A DNA stretch of 64,000 bases, taken from the NCBI RefSeq assembly GCF_019048065.1, contig NZ_CP077291.1, positions 2,852,001 through 2,916,000 of the forward strand, written 5' to 3'. Position 1 is the first letter of the stretch. Each line of letters starts with the position of its first letter. Source of the DNA: Citrobacter farmeri (GTDB taxonomy: Bacteria > Pseudomonadota > Gammaproteobacteria > Enterobacterales > Enterobacteriaceae). The translations under genes were made by a program, and so were the position numbers. Under the pieces are notes generated by a model that was not told where the DNA came from, did no database searches, and saw only the letters and a program-made list of their open reading frames with translations. This document shows, piece after piece, positions 36,637 through 47,656 of the stretch.

Positions 36637-39009
36637 CTAACTTAAAGTGATCGTTGCTTCACCCTGACTGGCCCCTTCAGATGCGGCATTTTCACATGCT
36701 GTAAATTTTGGGTATGTAGCATTCAATTTAGCTGAGCCAGCATAATCAAAATTCGCGCTCTTAACATTGAAATTTCCGCCCGTGCCGTTTTCAATTTTTG
36801 CAGGGTCAATCGTTATATATGAGCCACCACACTGCAGGGTCAGCTTTTTCTTCGCGGAAATGATAATTTCATCTTCGGAGCTGCATATGGTTAATGTTTT
36901 ATTCGCAAAAAGATCCATAGCATCTGTTTGAGCCTGAATCTCCACTTTTCCAGATGCAGCAACAAGTTTCATTCCTACACTGTGTGTAAAAGCTACAAAA
37001 CCTTTTTTCGCCACCAGCGCAATACGCTTAAGGGCAGATATTTCTGTATTTGCTCCGGATGTTAAAATATGATTTTGATTAGCACTCAATTGAAGATGTT
37101 GAGGTGTGGACATTGCAATACCGCCAGGCGCACCGGCAATAATTACAGGCTGTTGTAATTTATCAACGTTTTGCTGTAAAAACTGCTGCTGATTACCATG
37201 ATCAAGTGGATCAAGCTTTGCCGTTTCCATTAGATTCGACAAGGATTGTGCCAGCGATAATGCATCCGATAATTGCCGCTTAATCTCATCCATGCTGAGT
37301 TGCTGTGCCATTGCCTTAGGCTGGGCTTGCGAAGTCAACAAAAGCCCCTTCCCTCCACGGACAGACACCCAATCATCTGTGCGCAGCTCAACACCTTCCC
37401 CGCGCGGCTGCTTTTCGGCATCCACCAAATGTCCGAGGTTCAGCTGACTCTTTCCGCCATACTCCGTTGAGACCTTGATATGCTCCTTACCGCGTTCATC
37501 ATCGAGGCGGATTTTGTTGTTCGCCGGCGTGCGCAGGACGTTGCGTTTGTAGTTCTGGATAGTGACGTGGTCGCCGTGCGCCGAGTCGTGCAGCACGCCG
37601 GAGATGTAGGGCCTGTCCGGGTTGCCGTCCTCAAAGCCAATCGCCACTTCGGTGCCTGCCAGCAGCGGCAGGTGCAGGCCGTAAGTGTCGCCGGCATACG
37701 GGCGGGACTGGCGCACCCACAGGCTTTCAAAACCGGTTTCCCAGTTATCACGGTCAAACAGCATGTTGACGCGGTAGCGGCCGTCTTTGTCGATATGGCC
37801 GTAGGTGTCGTTCTGGGTGGTGCTGGTGACGCGGGCCGGTAGCGTGCCGGCCATCACCGGGCGTTTGCCCGGTTCCGGGCGGAAACCAACATCACTGCTG
37901 TCCGGAATGCCGCCGAAGTGCACTTCAAAATCCCGGTCGCGACGGGCGTGGCTGGTCAGCGAGGTGATAACCACGCCCTTCGCGTAAACCTCCGCCACTT
38001 CATTGCCGCCGGTGACTTTCAGCAGCATACCCGGAGAGAGCGTCGGGCAGGAGGTCATCGCGCTGAGCCGTGTCTGACCGTTCAGATAGCGTTCGTGACG
38101 CACGCGGGCATAGAACGCCCCGGACTCCGGAGACGGGTTGCGGCCTGCGCTACCCTGCGTCAGGTAGTTATCGGCATAGTGATAGGCATCGCCGTAAGTG
38201 GTGCTGTCGCCGCCCGTGGCATCCGCCTGACTGTTCATGTCGACCGTGGCCTGGCGGTAGTTGTAGTCGCGGGTGCTGACCAGCTTCTGCACCACGCTGT
38301 GGTGGCATTCCATGCTCCAGACCGCATCCCCCCCTTCCGAGTGCTGGCCCGACGGCGGCACCGATGGCAGGGTCAGGCCTTTCTCGTATCCCTGCTGGCT
38401 GTCGTAGAACTCCACCACGTCGATGTTCAGGCGCGTGTCGGTGGTGAAGCGAAACCAGATGCCGACTTCCCCCAGCAGGCGGGTGATAAAGTGCAGGTCA
38501 TTTTCACCGTACTGCATCACCTGTTCGCGGCGCGGATACTCTTTTGCAAGCGAGAACAGAAAATCCTGACCGCGCATGCCGTGGCGTTCGCGCAGGATTT
38601 TTTCCACAATCTGCGGGACCGACATGTCCTGATAAATGGCGTTCTGGTGCGAACGGTCGAGCAGCGCCAGCCGCGGCTGTAATGTCAGCGCATAACGGGT
38701 TTCATCCTTTGAGGTGCTCAGACGTTCAAAGCCGCTCACCACACCCTGAATCACCCGCACCGGCTGCTGTATTTTAATGCCAGAGCCCTGCTCCACCGGG
38801 GCCTGCAGCGTCAGGGAACCGGCCTTCATCAGCATCATCTCTTTGCTGATGGCATGGTCAGTGCTTGTGAATTCAATACGGTAGCTGAACGGCCGGCTCA
38901 GGGCTTCCTGGCCTTCAAAGGCCAGTACATCGAGTTCGGAGGGGGTGCCTTTAACCGCCAGTAAATGGTGGTTGTGGGTGAATCGAATAGCCGGGTTGGT
39001 ACTCATCAT
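36637..39009 (-). CDS. tssI: T6SS spike protein VgrG (TssI)
   Basis: A 790-residue VgrG. The gp27-like N-terminal part includes FEGQEALSRPFSYRIEF and ENDLHFITRLLGEVGIWFRF. The gp5-like OB fold includes KDGRYRVNMLFDRDNWETGFESLWVRQSRPYAGDTYGLHLPLLAGTEV and GNPDRPYISGVLHDS. A C-terminal DUF2345 beta-helix ends the protein near residue 790, with no extra toxic domain. Its start overlaps the clpV stop (ATGATGA context). It probably delivers the VasX-like toxin through the DUF4123 adaptor. Confidence 0.95.
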   Translation of the reverse strand: MMSTNPAIRFTHNHHLLAVKGTPSELDVLAFEGQEALSRPFSYRIEFTSTDHAISKEMMLMKAGSLTLQAPVEQGSGIKIQQPVRVIQGVVSGFERLSTSKDETRYALTLQPRLALLDRSHQNAIYQDMSVPQIVEKILRERHGMRGQDFLFSLAKEYPRREQVMQYGENDLHFITRLLGEVGIWFRFTTDTRLNIDVVEFYDSQQGYEKGLTLPSVPPSGQHSEGGDAVWSMECHHSVVQKLVSTRDYNYRQATVDMNSQADATGGDSTTYGDAYHYADNYLTQGSAGRNPSPESGAFYARVRHERYLNGQTRLSAMTSCPTLSPGMLLKVTGGNEVAEVYAKGVVITSLTSHARRDRDFEVHFGGIPDSSDVGFRPEPGKRPVMAGTLPARVTSTTQNDTYGHIDKDGRYRVNMLFDRDNWETGFESLWVRQSRPYAGDTYGLHLPLLAGTEVAIGFEDGNPDRPYISGVLHDSAHGDHVTIQNYKRNVLRTPANNKIRLDDERGKEHIKVSTEYGGKSQLNLGHLVDAEKQPRGEGVELRTDDWVSVRGGKGLLLTSQAQPKAMAQQLSMDEIKRQLSDALSLAQSLSNLMETAKLDPLDHGNQQQFLQQNVDKLQQPVIIAGAPGGIAMSTPQHLQLSANQNHILTSGANTEISALKRIALVAKKGFVAFTHSVGMKLVAASGKVEIQAQTDAMDLFANKTLTICSSEDEIIISAKKKLTLQCGGSYITIDPAKIENGTGGNFNVKSANFDYAGSAKLNATYPKFTACENAASEGASQGEATITLS

Positions 39010-41657
39010 CCTTCTCCTCTGGCTGCATCAAACTCAAGCGCAATTCCCTCTTCTTCACTCCATCCCAGCGTCAGCGTCGTCGGCTTCTGTTTCGCGGCCA
39101 TATGGCGAAGTAACTGCTGGCTCAGTACCGGCAGGATTTGCTGATTGAGCAGGCTGTCGACGTTGCGCGCGCCGGTGTCCGGCAGCAGGCAGGCGGAAGT
39201 GAGTGCGTCGTACAGGCTCTCGTCGATCTGCGTGAGCAGGCCGTAATGGCGATGCAGGCGCTTGCTGACATGAGCAAGTTTCATTTCGACGATGGTGCGC
39301 ATCGCTGTTTCCGCCAGCGGGCGGTAAATCACGGTCTGAAAACGCGCCAGCAGCGCGGGCTGGAAATGATCGCGCAGGATGGGGCGCAGCAGTTCGTGCA
39401 GTTCGCCTTCGGTGGCGTCCGGCTTTTCACCCAATAACTGCATCAGGGGGTCGCTGCCTAGGTTGGAGGTCATCAGGATCACGGTGTTGCGGAAGTCTAT
39501 TTCACGCCCTTCGCCGTCGCGCATAAAGCCCCGGTCAAACACCTGATAAAACAGGTTCATCACGTCGCGGTGCGCTTTTTCCACTTCATCCAGCAGCACC
39601 ACGCTGTACGGGCGTTTGCGCACCGCTTCGGTGAGGATTCCCCCCTGGCCGTAGCCGACGTAGCCCGGCGGCGAACCTTTCAGTTGGGAGACGGTGTGTG
39701 GCTCCTGGTACTCGGAGAGGTTAATGGTGATCAGGGATTTTTCGCCGCCGTACATGACATCAGCCAGCGTCAGCGCGGTTTCGGTTTTACCGGTGCCGCT
39801 CGGGCCAACCAGCAGGAACACGCCCTGCGGGCCGTTCTCGGAGGTCAGCCCGGTTTTGGCGGCACGCAGGCGCTGGGCAATGGCGGTGAGCGCCACGTCC
39901 TGGCCAACCACGCGTTTGCCGATTTCATTTTCCAGCGTCAGTAGTTCGGTCTGTTCGTCTTTCAGCAGTGAAGACAGCGGCACGCCGGTCCAGTCGGCGA
40001 TGACGGTAGCAACAGTACGCACGTCCACATCCACTGCCAGCAGCGGGTTGCTGCGCTGCATGCCGTTCAGTTGCTGTTGCAGGGCCTGCGTTTCAGCCTG
40101 ACGGGATATATCCTGGCGGGTTTCCAGCAGTTGTTCGGTCAGTTTCAGCTCTTCGCCATACTGGGTTTCCAGTTCGTCGAGCGCAACAATCAACGCGTTT
40201 TCTTCCTGTTCGATGGTCGCCAGGCGTTCACCGTGCGCATGGTTGCCGAAAGCAATGTCTTCCAGCAGCGCCTGTTTTTCCATTTCAAGCGCGGTGATTT
40301 GCGCGCGGATGTGGGTGAGCGACTCCGGCACGGTGTCGAGGCTCATGCGCACGCGGGCGGAAGCGGTGTCCAGCAGGTCAACGGCTTTGTCCGGCAGTTG
40401 GCGGCCTGTTAAGTAACGGCGGGAAAGGGTGACGGCGGCGCGTACCGCCGCGTCGGTGATGTGCACGTTATGATGTTCGGCATAGCGGGATTTCAGCCCT
40501 CTGAGCATCAGGCAGGCGCTGTCGTCGTCCGGCTCATCGACTTTCACCATCTGGAAGCGGCGTTCGAGTGCCGCATCACGTTCGAAATATTGTTTGTATT
40601 CCGACCAGGTGGTGGCGGCGATGGTACGCAGTTCGCCACGGGCGAGTGCGGGTTTCAGCAGGTTGGCCGCATCCGCGCCGCCCGCCTGGTTGCCCGCGCC
40701 GATGATGGTGTGCGCTTCGTCGATAAACAGCAAAACCGGCACCGGGGACTGCTGAACGGCATCAATCACATTCTTCAGACGCTGTTCAAATTCGCCCTTC
40801 ACCCCCGCGCCCGCCTGCAGCAGGCCGAGGTCAAGGGTGCGCAGGATGACCGGTTTGAGGCTTTCCGGCACGTTCCCTTCGGCGATACGCAGCGCCAGGC
40901 CTTCGACCAGCGCGGTTTTACCGACGCCAGGCTCGCCGACCAGAATCGGGTTGTTTTTACGACGACGCGAGAGAATATCCACCATCTGGCGAATTTCCGT
41001 GTCACGCCCGAACACCGGGTCGATTTTGCCTTCTCTGGCTTTAGCGGTAACGTCGAGGGTGAACTTGTCCAGCACGTTCTGCAATGCCGGGCTCAGTTCG
41101 CCTTCCTTCACTTCCGCACCTGCCGGGCGACCGATGATTTCCACATCTCCGCCATGACCCTGCGCCAGCTCTTCTTCCTGCTGCACGTCCGGACGCTCGT
41201 CCGACTGTACATCCAGCAGCGGACGTAAACGTTCAAGCTGGCTCTGACCGAGAGTCAGCAGTGGCCACAGGCCGTCGCAGCGGATAAGTTTCGGGCTTTC
41301 CGTCAGGGCCATCAGCAGGTGCTGACTGCGGATTTGTTCCTCATTCTGCAATGAGGCCATCATCCATGCCTGTTTCAGCAGCGCGTTAAGCGAGTCCGCA
41401 AGCGCCGGACGGCTGCGCACCGAGCGCGGAAGTGTATCCAGCCAGCCCAGCAACGCCTGCCACATACCGTCCATATCCCATTCGTAGCGGCGGGCCAGCA
41501 CCGTGAGGTCGCCTTCGCCCTGCTCCAGTAGCTTGAGCAACCAGTGCTCCGGAAGAATTTCGGCATGCGCCCGGGTCTGACACAGGGAGGCTGCCCCTTC
41601 CAGCGCGCGGGCGCAGTACGGATTAAGACGGCGTAACAGGACGGCTGAGTTTTCCAT
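39006..41657 (-). CDS. clpV: T6SS AAA+ ATPase ClpV (TssH)
   Basis: An 883-residue ClpB-like unfoldase. It has an N-terminal domain for sheath recognition, a first AAA+ module with Walker A GEPGVGKT (241-248) and Walker [11 protein letters not shown], a coiled-coil middle region (about 440-530), and a second AAA+ module with GPSGTGKT (618-625). It disassembles contracted TssB-TssC sheath for reuse. I start at ATG 41657 ([11 protein letters not shown]), after AGAGAGAAA; the frame extends nine codons further without a better site. Confidence 0.95.
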   Translation of the reverse strand: MENSAVLLRRLNPYCARALEGAASLCQTRAHAEILPEHWLLKLLEQGEGDLTVLARRYEWDMDGMWQALLGWLDTLPRSVRSRPALADSLNALLKQAWMMASLQNEEQIRSQHLLMALTESPKLIRCDGLWPLLTLGQSQLERLRPLLDVQSDERPDVQQEEELAQGHGGDVEIIGRPAGAEVKEGELSPALQNVLDKFTLDVTAKAREGKIDPVFGRDTEIRQMVDILSRRRKNNPILVGEPGVGKTALVEGLALRIAEGNVPESLKPVILRTLDLGLLQAGAGVKGEFEQRLKNVIDAVQQSPVPVLLFIDEAHTIIGAGNQAGGADAANLLKPALARGELRTIAATTWSEYKQYFERDAALERRFQMVKVDEPDDDSACLMLRGLKSRYAEHHNVHITDAAVRAAVTLSRRYLTGRQLPDKAVDLLDTASARVRMSLDTVPESLTHIRAQITALEMEKQALLEDIAFGNHAHGERLATIEQEENALIVALDELETQYGEELKLTEQLLETRQDISRQAETQALQQQLNGMQRSNPLLAVDVDVRTVATVIADWTGVPLSSLLKDEQTELLTLENEIGKRVVGQDVALTAIAQRLRAAKTGLTSENGPQGVFLLVGPSGTGKTETALTLADVMYGGEKSLITINLSEYQEPHTVSQLKGSPPGYVGYGQGGILTEAVRKRPYSVVLLDEVEKAHRDVMNLFYQVFDRGFMRDGEGREIDFRNTVILMTSNLGSDPLMQLLGEKPDATEGELHELLRPILRDHFQPALLARFQTVIYRPLAETAMRTIVEMKLAHVSKRLHRHYGLLTQIDESLYDALTSACLLPDTGARNVDSLLNQQILPVLSQQLLRHMAAKQKPTTLTLGWSEEEGIALEFDAARGEG

Positions 41658-41827
41658 TTTCTCTCTCTTCTTTTTTCCGGGCACGCTACCGCCCGTCGCT
41701 GTTCCCTCTTCATCAGGAACCCAAAGCGCATCAGGTCAGGCGGGCAGATTGTGTGATTCTTTGCTCAGGGCCTGAGTCTTCAGGCGCTCAGCAAAAAACT
41801 GCGGACAGGAAACCTGCCCGCAAAGAC

Positions 41828-42319
41828 TTACGCGGTGGTACGTTCGTTCCAGGAATCGGAATGAATGATGTTGCCGTCTTTGTAGGTCCAGGTGATTTTT
41901 TCGTAACGCAGCTCGATCATTTCCAGATGGTTGTGTTTTTCCATCGCAGGATCTTTGATGTCGTGCATTTTGGGGGCAACTTTCACCAGCTTCACGTTCT
42001 CCAGTTTGGTGTTGAAATATTCAACTTCCTGGCCCGCGTCATTGATTTTGTACCACTTGAATTCCGCAGACTTCAGGGTCTGGCCGGTGGTCACTGCCTT
42101 GTACAGATACGGGCTGGACGAATCGATTTCCTTGGTGAACAGGAACGGCGTATGGATACGGGTACCGGTCAGCTTGCCGGTGTTGTTATCCGTCGGGATG
42201 TACAGGGAGTGATCCTGCGCCACCACTTCGATGCTGCCTTCACGATCTTTTACGTCAACGGAACCTTTAATATCCGCGCCGCCATCGTCTTTCAGCCACA
42301 GATAAACGGGAATTGCCAT
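41828..42319 (-). CDS. hcp: T6SS tube protein Hcp (TssD)
   Basis: A 163-residue Hcp: MAIPVYLWLKDDGGADIKGSVDVKDREGSIEVVAQDHSLYIPTDNNTGKLTGTRIHTPFLFTKEIDSSSPYLYKAV and on to FKWYKINDAGQEVEYFNTKLENVKLV, the standard fold. Hexameric rings stack into the inner tube. ATG 42319 begins one base after the OmpA-domain gene's stop, with GGAG upstream. A gap of about 170 bp separates it from clpV. Confidence 0.96.
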   Translation of the reverse strand: MAIPVYLWLKDDGGADIKGSVDVKDREGSIEVVAQDHSLYIPTDNNTGKLTGTRIHTPFLFTKEIDSSSPYLYKAVTTGQTLKSAEFKWYKINDAGQEVEYFNTKLENVKLVKVAPKMHDIKDPAMEKHNHLEMIELRYEKITWTYKDGNIIHSDSWNERTTA

Positions 42320-42320
42320 G

Positions 42321-44030
42321 TTACTTCTCCATTTCATTTTGAATGGCGTCATCATCCTGCGATGGCGCCAGGGGTTTGCCCGGTATCTGACAGGCACTGG
42401 CCTGCGGTACCAGACTGATTTCGACACGCCGGTTCAGCGCCCGGCCTTCCAGGGTGTCATTCGTGGCAACAGGGCGGCTTGCGCCGTAGCCCTGCACTGC
42501 AAAACAGCTTTCCGGCACGTCACCGGTGTCGCGCATCCAGTTACGCACCGCTTCGGCACGTTTCTGGGCGAGCGTCTGGTTTAATTGCGGGTTGCCGGTA
42601 TTATCGGTATGCCCGGCGACGACAATCAGCCAGCCCGGCCGGGCCTTAATGCCGACCAGCGAGTTCACCAGCAGTTTAGTGGAGCCGGGTTTGAGATCGG
42701 CCTTGCCGGAATCGAACAACGACATGCTGTCGAGGCGGACGATGGTCGGGACCACTTTCTCTTTCGGCTTGGGTGGCGGCGGCGGAGGCACATAAGAGCG
42801 GATCGCATTCAGCACGGGCATTCGCAGACGTTCGCCCTGATACAGCCCCAGGCTCATGCGCACAGGTTCACCATTACGCGCCCAGTCATCAAGCTGCGCC
42901 GCATCCTTATGCAGCACGTTTACCGCCTCCGCTTTCGGGACGTAATCATCCATCGAAATACGGTCATAGCGCTGGATGTCAAAGCTCAGACGATGCAAAA
43001 GTTGTCGGTTATTCCAGCCGCTACAGAGCAATGCGACGACGGCGGCCAGGGTAATAAGCGTCAGGGCGCAGCGCCAGGTTCGTTGACGCGGTGTAAGCCC
43101 CTGCCCTTCCGGCAGCAGCGGCAGCACGAAATCAGGCATCAGTGATATCACCGTGCTTTCCGTTCCCACAGGCTGCCAGCCAGCGACGTGTTGCAGCGCG
43201 GTGTGGCGTGAAAGCCAGGCGGTCCAGACGGAGGAAGCCAGACTCCCGGCGAGGATTGGCCCCATACCCCACAGTACTGCCGTAGGCGAAATTGCTGGCA
43301 TATCAGGATTTTTATCCATGAATACCGATTTGACATGCTGGTGGAACCAGGTCATCAGGCTATTCATCAGCACCTGCTGCTGCATCGCCATGGCGCCGCC
43401 GGTCGTCACCCAGGCCGATATCGGGCTCGGGGCGGCAGATTCACGCCAGACGCTGATCCCTTCCCCCGGGATAGCCGCCTGCCAGAGTATGTCGTTCATC
43501 ATGGCGCTGCCTGTCAGTCCGTTCAGCACCACAGGAACGGAATGCCCCGATTCCCGGCGGAGGTGACTGATTTGCCACCGCAGCGCCAGCAGACGACTGG
43601 TAAGCCGCTCAGTATCCGCATGATGCTGCGGACAGACGCTGACCATCACCGAGAGCTGACGCCCCCAGTCCGGACGCAGCCGCAACAGCTGGCGGGCAAC
43701 CTGCGCCAGATCCTGGTTATCTTCCACACGGATCCAGCACCCCTGAGTCACCGTCAGAACCGGTGAATCCGCCGGCCAGGACTGTGTCAGATCGCCACAG
43801 ACCAGTACGACAGGCTGGCGGTAAGTCGCTTCTGGTAGATTATCCAGACGCAGTTCGGTTTGCTGCTCTGCACCGCGGCCCGCAATGAACCAGACCACCG
43901 CAATCACGGCCCAGATCGCCAGCAGGATGAGTAACGATACCCAGCCTGTCGTCGGCAAGAAGCCCAGACACACCAGGGCACTGAGCAGTGCTGCCCACAA
44001 CGCCAACAGCCGTTGCTGTGCAGCACTCAT
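42321..44030 (-). CDS. T6SS-associated OmpA-domain membrane protein (TagL-like)
   Basis: A 569-residue protein: two N-terminal transmembrane helices (about residues 8-55), a third around residue 310-335, and a C-terminal OmpA/MotB peptidoglycan-binding domain (VVAGHTDNTGNPQLNQTLAQKRAEAVRNWM ... GYGASRPVATNDTLEGRALNRRVEI). It likely anchors the membrane complex to the cell wall, since TssL here lacks such a domain. I start at ATG 44030, overlapping the tssL stop as ATGA with AGGAGCGG upstream, and not at the earlier in-frame start at 44093. Confidence 0.85.
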   Translation of the reverse strand: MSAAQQRLLALWAALLSALVCLGFLPTTGWVSLLILLAIWAVIAVVWFIAGRGAEQQTELRLDNLPEATYRQPVVLVCGDLTQSWPADSPVLTVTQGCWIRVEDNQDLAQVARQLLRLRPDWGRQLSVMVSVCPQHHADTERLTSRLLALRWQISHLRRESGHSVPVVLNGLTGSAMMNDILWQAAIPGEGISVWRESAAPSPISAWVTTGGAMAMQQQVLMNSLMTWFHQHVKSVFMDKNPDMPAISPTAVLWGMGPILAGSLASSVWTAWLSRHTALQHVAGWQPVGTESTVISLMPDFVLPLLPEGQGLTPRQRTWRCALTLITLAAVVALLCSGWNNRQLLHRLSFDIQRYDRISMDDYVPKAEAVNVLHKDAAQLDDWARNGEPVRMSLGLYQGERLRMPVLNAIRSYVPPPPPPKPKEKVVPTIVRLDSMSLFDSGKADLKPGSTKLLVNSLVGIKARPGWLIVVAGHTDNTGNPQLNQTLAQKRAEAVRNWMRDTGDVPESCFAVQGYGASRPVATNDTLEGRALNRRVEISLVPQASACQIPGKPLAPSQDDDAIQNEMEK

Positions 44031-44716
44031 TTCACCGCTCCTGGCAGCAGGGTGACCAGCATCTGATCCAGCCAGCGGTTCAGGCCCCACCACAGGGCAA
44101 TCACCACCACCACACTCACCGCAATGCGAACCGGCCAGGAAGAAAACCAGCCGCCTATTCCCTGACCGGCACGGCTCTCTGCCAGGACCGGATGCGTTTG
44201 CGGATAGCTGAACGGTTCGACATGTTGATTAAGCGCATTCACCAGCTTCTGACGGTCGGGATCATTCACTGAACGGAAGCTGCCCAGAAAGCCCAGCATC
44301 ATGACGCGCTGAAAACAGGTCAGCACTGCGCTGTCCGGGGTCGGTTCTCGCAAAACGTCCCGCATCCGGTCGCACAGGGTGTCACCCGCATCCATCGTGC
44401 CCAGGAAATGCCCCTGGAGCGGAACGTCATACCACTGCACGCAGGCATCATCCTGAACACCACGGCTTTTGACGGCTTCGTCGAGCAACGCGCACTGCGC
44501 GGTGAGAATATGCTGACAGCTGGCCTCATCCATCCCGCTGGCTTTCAGTGCCTGTTGGATACGCTCCGCATCGGAGACACAGCGGTCCCATAACACGCGC
44601 CCTTCGCCCTCCTGAAACTGAGGGCCGTGACGCAGGCTGATAACCTGTAACCAGGTGTCCTGCAACAGCGCATCGATATCTATGGATGCGGTCGCGCCGC
44701 GTTTGTTGTCACTCAT
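44027..44716 (-). CDS. tssL: T6SS inner-membrane protein TssL (DotU/IcmH, short form)
   Basis: A 229-residue DotU-family protein: a cytoplasmic hook-shaped domain (IDALLQDTWLQVISLRHGPQFQEGEGRVLW ... DDACVQWYDVPLQGHFLGTMDAGDTLCDRM) and one C-terminal transmembrane helix near residues 200-220 (WPVRIAVSVVVVIALWWGL). It has no peptidoglycan-binding extension, which is supplied by the next gene. It overlaps tssK by 4 nt. Confidence 0.92.
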   Translation of the reverse strand: MSDNKRGATASIDIDALLQDTWLQVISLRHGPQFQEGEGRVLWDRCVSDAERIQQALKASGMDEASCQHILTAQCALLDEAVKSRGVQDDACVQWYDVPLQGHFLGTMDAGDTLCDRMRDVLREPTPDSAVLTCFQRVMMLGFLGSFRSVNDPDRQKLVNALNQHVEPFSYPQTHPVLAESRAGQGIGGWFSSWPVRIAVSVVVVIALWWGLNRWLDQMLVTLLPGAVK

Positions 44717-46053
44717 GTTCTCAGTACCGCATAAAGTTCAAGTTCGGGTTCACCCAGCGTGCCCGGGGTGTAGAACATACAGCTGCCGCTCTGGAGCATC
44801 TCCTGGGCCGCCGGATGAGACAGGTCGAGCGAGAAATACTGATTTTCAAGACGCAGAGGAATGGCGGCAGGAACATGGCGCAGCGCCTTCAGCGGGATCC
44901 CCTGACGGGAGGCGTTCACCAGGCTGGTCACGTAATCCGGGCTCCCCACTTTGCACTGTCGCGGGAACTGCTCCTGTAGCTGCGCCACTGGAATGTGAGA
45001 ACGCACCGACAGGTAGTAATCCGCCCCTTCACGCAGACGAGGATCCTGCAAACGAGCCAGCCACTGATGCAGACGTTTGTCATGGATAAGCTCGACGGAC
45101 ACCACGCGTGACGGCAGGCTGGCTTCCAGCAGGTCACTCAGCAAATCAAACAGCGGCGGGAACACCGCGTTTAGTTGCTCATGCTGATACGCCGGGATAG
45201 CACTGACCTGATGCTCAAGGGAAAACGTCAGCAGGCTGCCCGCCAGGCGCGCAAGCTCCGGGTAAAGCCGTTCAACGGGGCTTTTTGGGAAGCGCTGAAA
45301 CTGTCCCAGCACCGGCTCGGCGCTGTTAAGCGCGTTGAGTAACCAGAACAGGGAAACGTCGGCGACGGCAAAGTCCGCCATTCTTTCGTTGCTTTCGCGA
45401 CGCATTGCCATCAGGCGCGTCAGGCGCGCGCGTAACTGGGTCATCAGGTGTTCAAGCTGGACCGTCAGCCAGCGGCTGCTCTGCACAGTCATCAACGGAG
45501 GAAGGAAGGCATCATCCAGCGCCCACATGCCCTGCGAATCCTGCTGCAGACGCGCAACCGGACAGGTCAGATAATCGCTGTTGTTCTGATGGGAGAATCG
45601 AAGCGTCAGTTCAGGCTGCATCACCGCAATCTGGCGAGTATCATCCCCAAAGGTGTTACGCACATCGTGCCAGCGCTGACGGTAACGTACCGGGCGCTCC
45701 GCAACGGCATCCGGTGCCAGACAATTGCCACCGTTGGCGCGCATCAGGGGAAGCGCCAGCATGACCAGCGTTTCACCCGATTCACCGTCCAGCAGCAATG
45801 CCGGTGGCAGCCCATCGGCATTATCGCTATCGACAAGCGTACCGTCCTGAAAACGCACATGCAGCTTGCGGGCCTGCAAACGTCCAAGCTTCAGCGCGTC
45901 CGGTTCAAACGTCGCCTCAATCACTCCCCAGGGGTGGTTGAGGCCCATCTGAGCAATACATTCCGCAGACCAGGCCGCATAAGCGGCCTGTTGCTGGAAG
46001 TGCTGGGGAGAGACCATGACGCCTCTGCCCCATAACGGTTGTTCCGTCTTCAT
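44713..46053 (-). CDS. tssK: T6SS baseplate protein TssK
   Basis: A 446-residue TssK/VasE with the family opening PLWGRGVMVSPQHFQQQAAYAAW, then the WGVIEATFEPDALKLGRLQARKLHVRFQDGTLVD segment. TssK trimers join the baseplate to the TssL-TssM membrane complex. AGGAAGCCA precedes the ATG. It lies 17 bp after tssC and overlaps tssL. Confidence 0.94.
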   Translation of the reverse strand: MKTEQPLWGRGVMVSPQHFQQQAAYAAWSAECIAQMGLNHPWGVIEATFEPDALKLGRLQARKLHVRFQDGTLVDSDNADGLPPALLLDGESGETLVMLALPLMRANGGNCLAPDAVAERPVRYRQRWHDVRNTFGDDTRQIAVMQPELTLRFSHQNNSDYLTCPVARLQQDSQGMWALDDAFLPPLMTVQSSRWLTVQLEHLMTQLRARLTRLMAMRRESNERMADFAVADVSLFWLLNALNSAEPVLGQFQRFPKSPVERLYPELARLAGSLLTFSLEHQVSAIPAYQHEQLNAVFPPLFDLLSDLLEASLPSRVVSVELIHDKRLHQWLARLQDPRLREGADYYLSVRSHIPVAQLQEQFPRQCKVGSPDYVTSLVNASRQGIPLKALRHVPAAIPLRLENQYFSLDLSHPAAQEMLQSGSCMFYTPGTLGEPELELYAVLRT

Positions 46054-46070
46054 TGGCTTCCTGCCCTGAT

Positions 46071-47621
46071 TTACGATTTTGCCTTCGGCATCCGGGAAAC
46101 CAGCGACAGGTTGACGTCCATCCCTTCCACCTGGAAGTGCGGGATAGCGTACAGCTTCACGCGGAAGAAGCCCGGGTTGTCTTCGATATCTTCCACCAGC
46201 ACTTTCGCATCGCGCAGCGGGTGGGAAGCCTGCAGCTCGTCGCCCGGATCGGTCATTTCTGTGACCAGACCACGCACCCAGGTGTTCAGCTCCAGCTCCA
46301 GCAGACGGCGATCTTTGGTGGTGCCGATGTTTTCACGCTGAATCAGTTTCAGGTAGTGTGCGATACGCGACAGCAGGAAGATGTACGGCAGGCGTGCGTT
46401 GATGCGGCTGTTGGCGGTTGCATCCGCGGTGTCGTACAACGCCGGTTTCTGGGTGGAGTTCGCCGAGAAGAAGCACGCGTAGTCACGGTTTTTGTAGTAT
46501 GACAGCGGAATGAAGCCGAGGTTGGCGAATTCAAATTCGCGGGTTTCCGGGATCATCACTTCAGACGGGATTTTCACCTGATTGCCGGTACCGAGATCGT
46601 ACAGATGGATTGGCAGATCCTGCACCGCGCCGCCCGCCTGCGGGCCACGGATCTGTACGCACCAGCCGTTGTTGATGAAGCTTTTCACCATGTTGGCGGC
46701 AAAGGCAAACGAGGCGTTAGTCCACAGGTATTTGTCGTGATCCGGACCTTTCACTTCCTCGATGTAGTTGAAGCTGCGCACCGGCACGGTATCCGGGCCG
46801 TACGGCAGACGGCCGAGCACGCGTGGCATCACCAGACCGATGTAGCGGGAATCATCCGTTTCGCGGAAAGATTTCCACTTGATGTATTCGGCGCGGTCGA
46901 AGTAGTTGCCGATATCTTTGATGGCCGCCACTTCTTCCATGGAGTCTTTCAGGAAAAATTTCGGACCAGCGGAGCCGATAAACGGCATGTGCGCCGCCGC
47001 AGAGACTTTCGACAGGTTACGCATCAGCGCCACGTCCTGGGCCGAAGCGTCGAATTCGTAAGCGGAGATAATCGCACCAATTGGCTCCCCGCCCGGGGTG
47101 TCGTATTCCGCGATATACGTTTGCTTGTACAGGCCGCTCTGGATAATTTCCGGTGAGTCTTCGAAATCCTGACGCAATTCGTCTTTGGAGAGGTCAAGAA
47201 TTTCCAGTTTTACGTTCTGGCGGAAGTCGGTTTTATCCACCAGCGATTTCAGGCCGCGCCAGACAGATTCCACTTTCTGGAACTCGTCATTGTGCATCAC
47301 TTCATCGAGCTGGAGGCTGATCTGGAAGTCCAGTTCGGCGATATGATGGTCGAGCAGCGTTTTATCCAGCTTCTCAACGGTCTGTCCGGATTTTTTCAGA
47401 CACTGCATAAATACCTGTACCGCGGCGGTAACACGCGCGTCGGCAGAGGTTTCAGCCATAATATTGTTGTCCTGGAAACCGTCCAGCTCACCGAGTTTTG
47501 TGACCGGTGTTAAATTGATTTTTTCGAACAGTGATGCGTAAACGCCACCCTGCGGCAGCGTTTTTTCTACCGTTGCGCCGCCAGCCTGAGTCTGGGATTC
47601 ATTATTAAGAGACATAAGCAT
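46071..47621 (-). CDS. tssC: T6SS sheath protein TssC (VipB)
   Basis: A 516-residue large sheath subunit. The typical LDFQISLQLDEVMHNDEFQKVESVWRGLKSLVDKTDF region near residues 95-130, the VLGRLPYG segment centrally, and the late LLELELNTWVRGLVTEMTDP region are present. It forms the contractile sheath with TssB. Two ATGs lie two codons apart at the start (47621 and 47615), and either could be used. The tssB gene ends about 35 bp upstream. Confidence 0.96.
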   Translation of the reverse strand: MLMSLNNESQTQAGGATVEKTLPQGGVYASLFEKINLTPVTKLGELDGFQDNNIMAETSADARVTAAVQVFMQCLKKSGQTVEKLDKTLLDHHIAELDFQISLQLDEVMHNDEFQKVESVWRGLKSLVDKTDFRQNVKLEILDLSKDELRQDFEDSPEIIQSGLYKQTYIAEYDTPGGEPIGAIISAYEFDASAQDVALMRNLSKVSAAAHMPFIGSAGPKFFLKDSMEEVAAIKDIGNYFDRAEYIKWKSFRETDDSRYIGLVMPRVLGRLPYGPDTVPVRSFNYIEEVKGPDHDKYLWTNASFAFAANMVKSFINNGWCVQIRGPQAGGAVQDLPIHLYDLGTGNQVKIPSEVMIPETREFEFANLGFIPLSYYKNRDYACFFSANSTQKPALYDTADATANSRINARLPYIFLLSRIAHYLKLIQRENIGTTKDRRLLELELNTWVRGLVTEMTDPGDELQASHPLRDAKVLVEDIEDNPGFFRVKLYAIPHFQVEGMDVNLSLVSRMPKAKS

Positions 47622-47656
47622 TTTACTCGTATTATTCCGTTAAAAGTTTCCCGCGA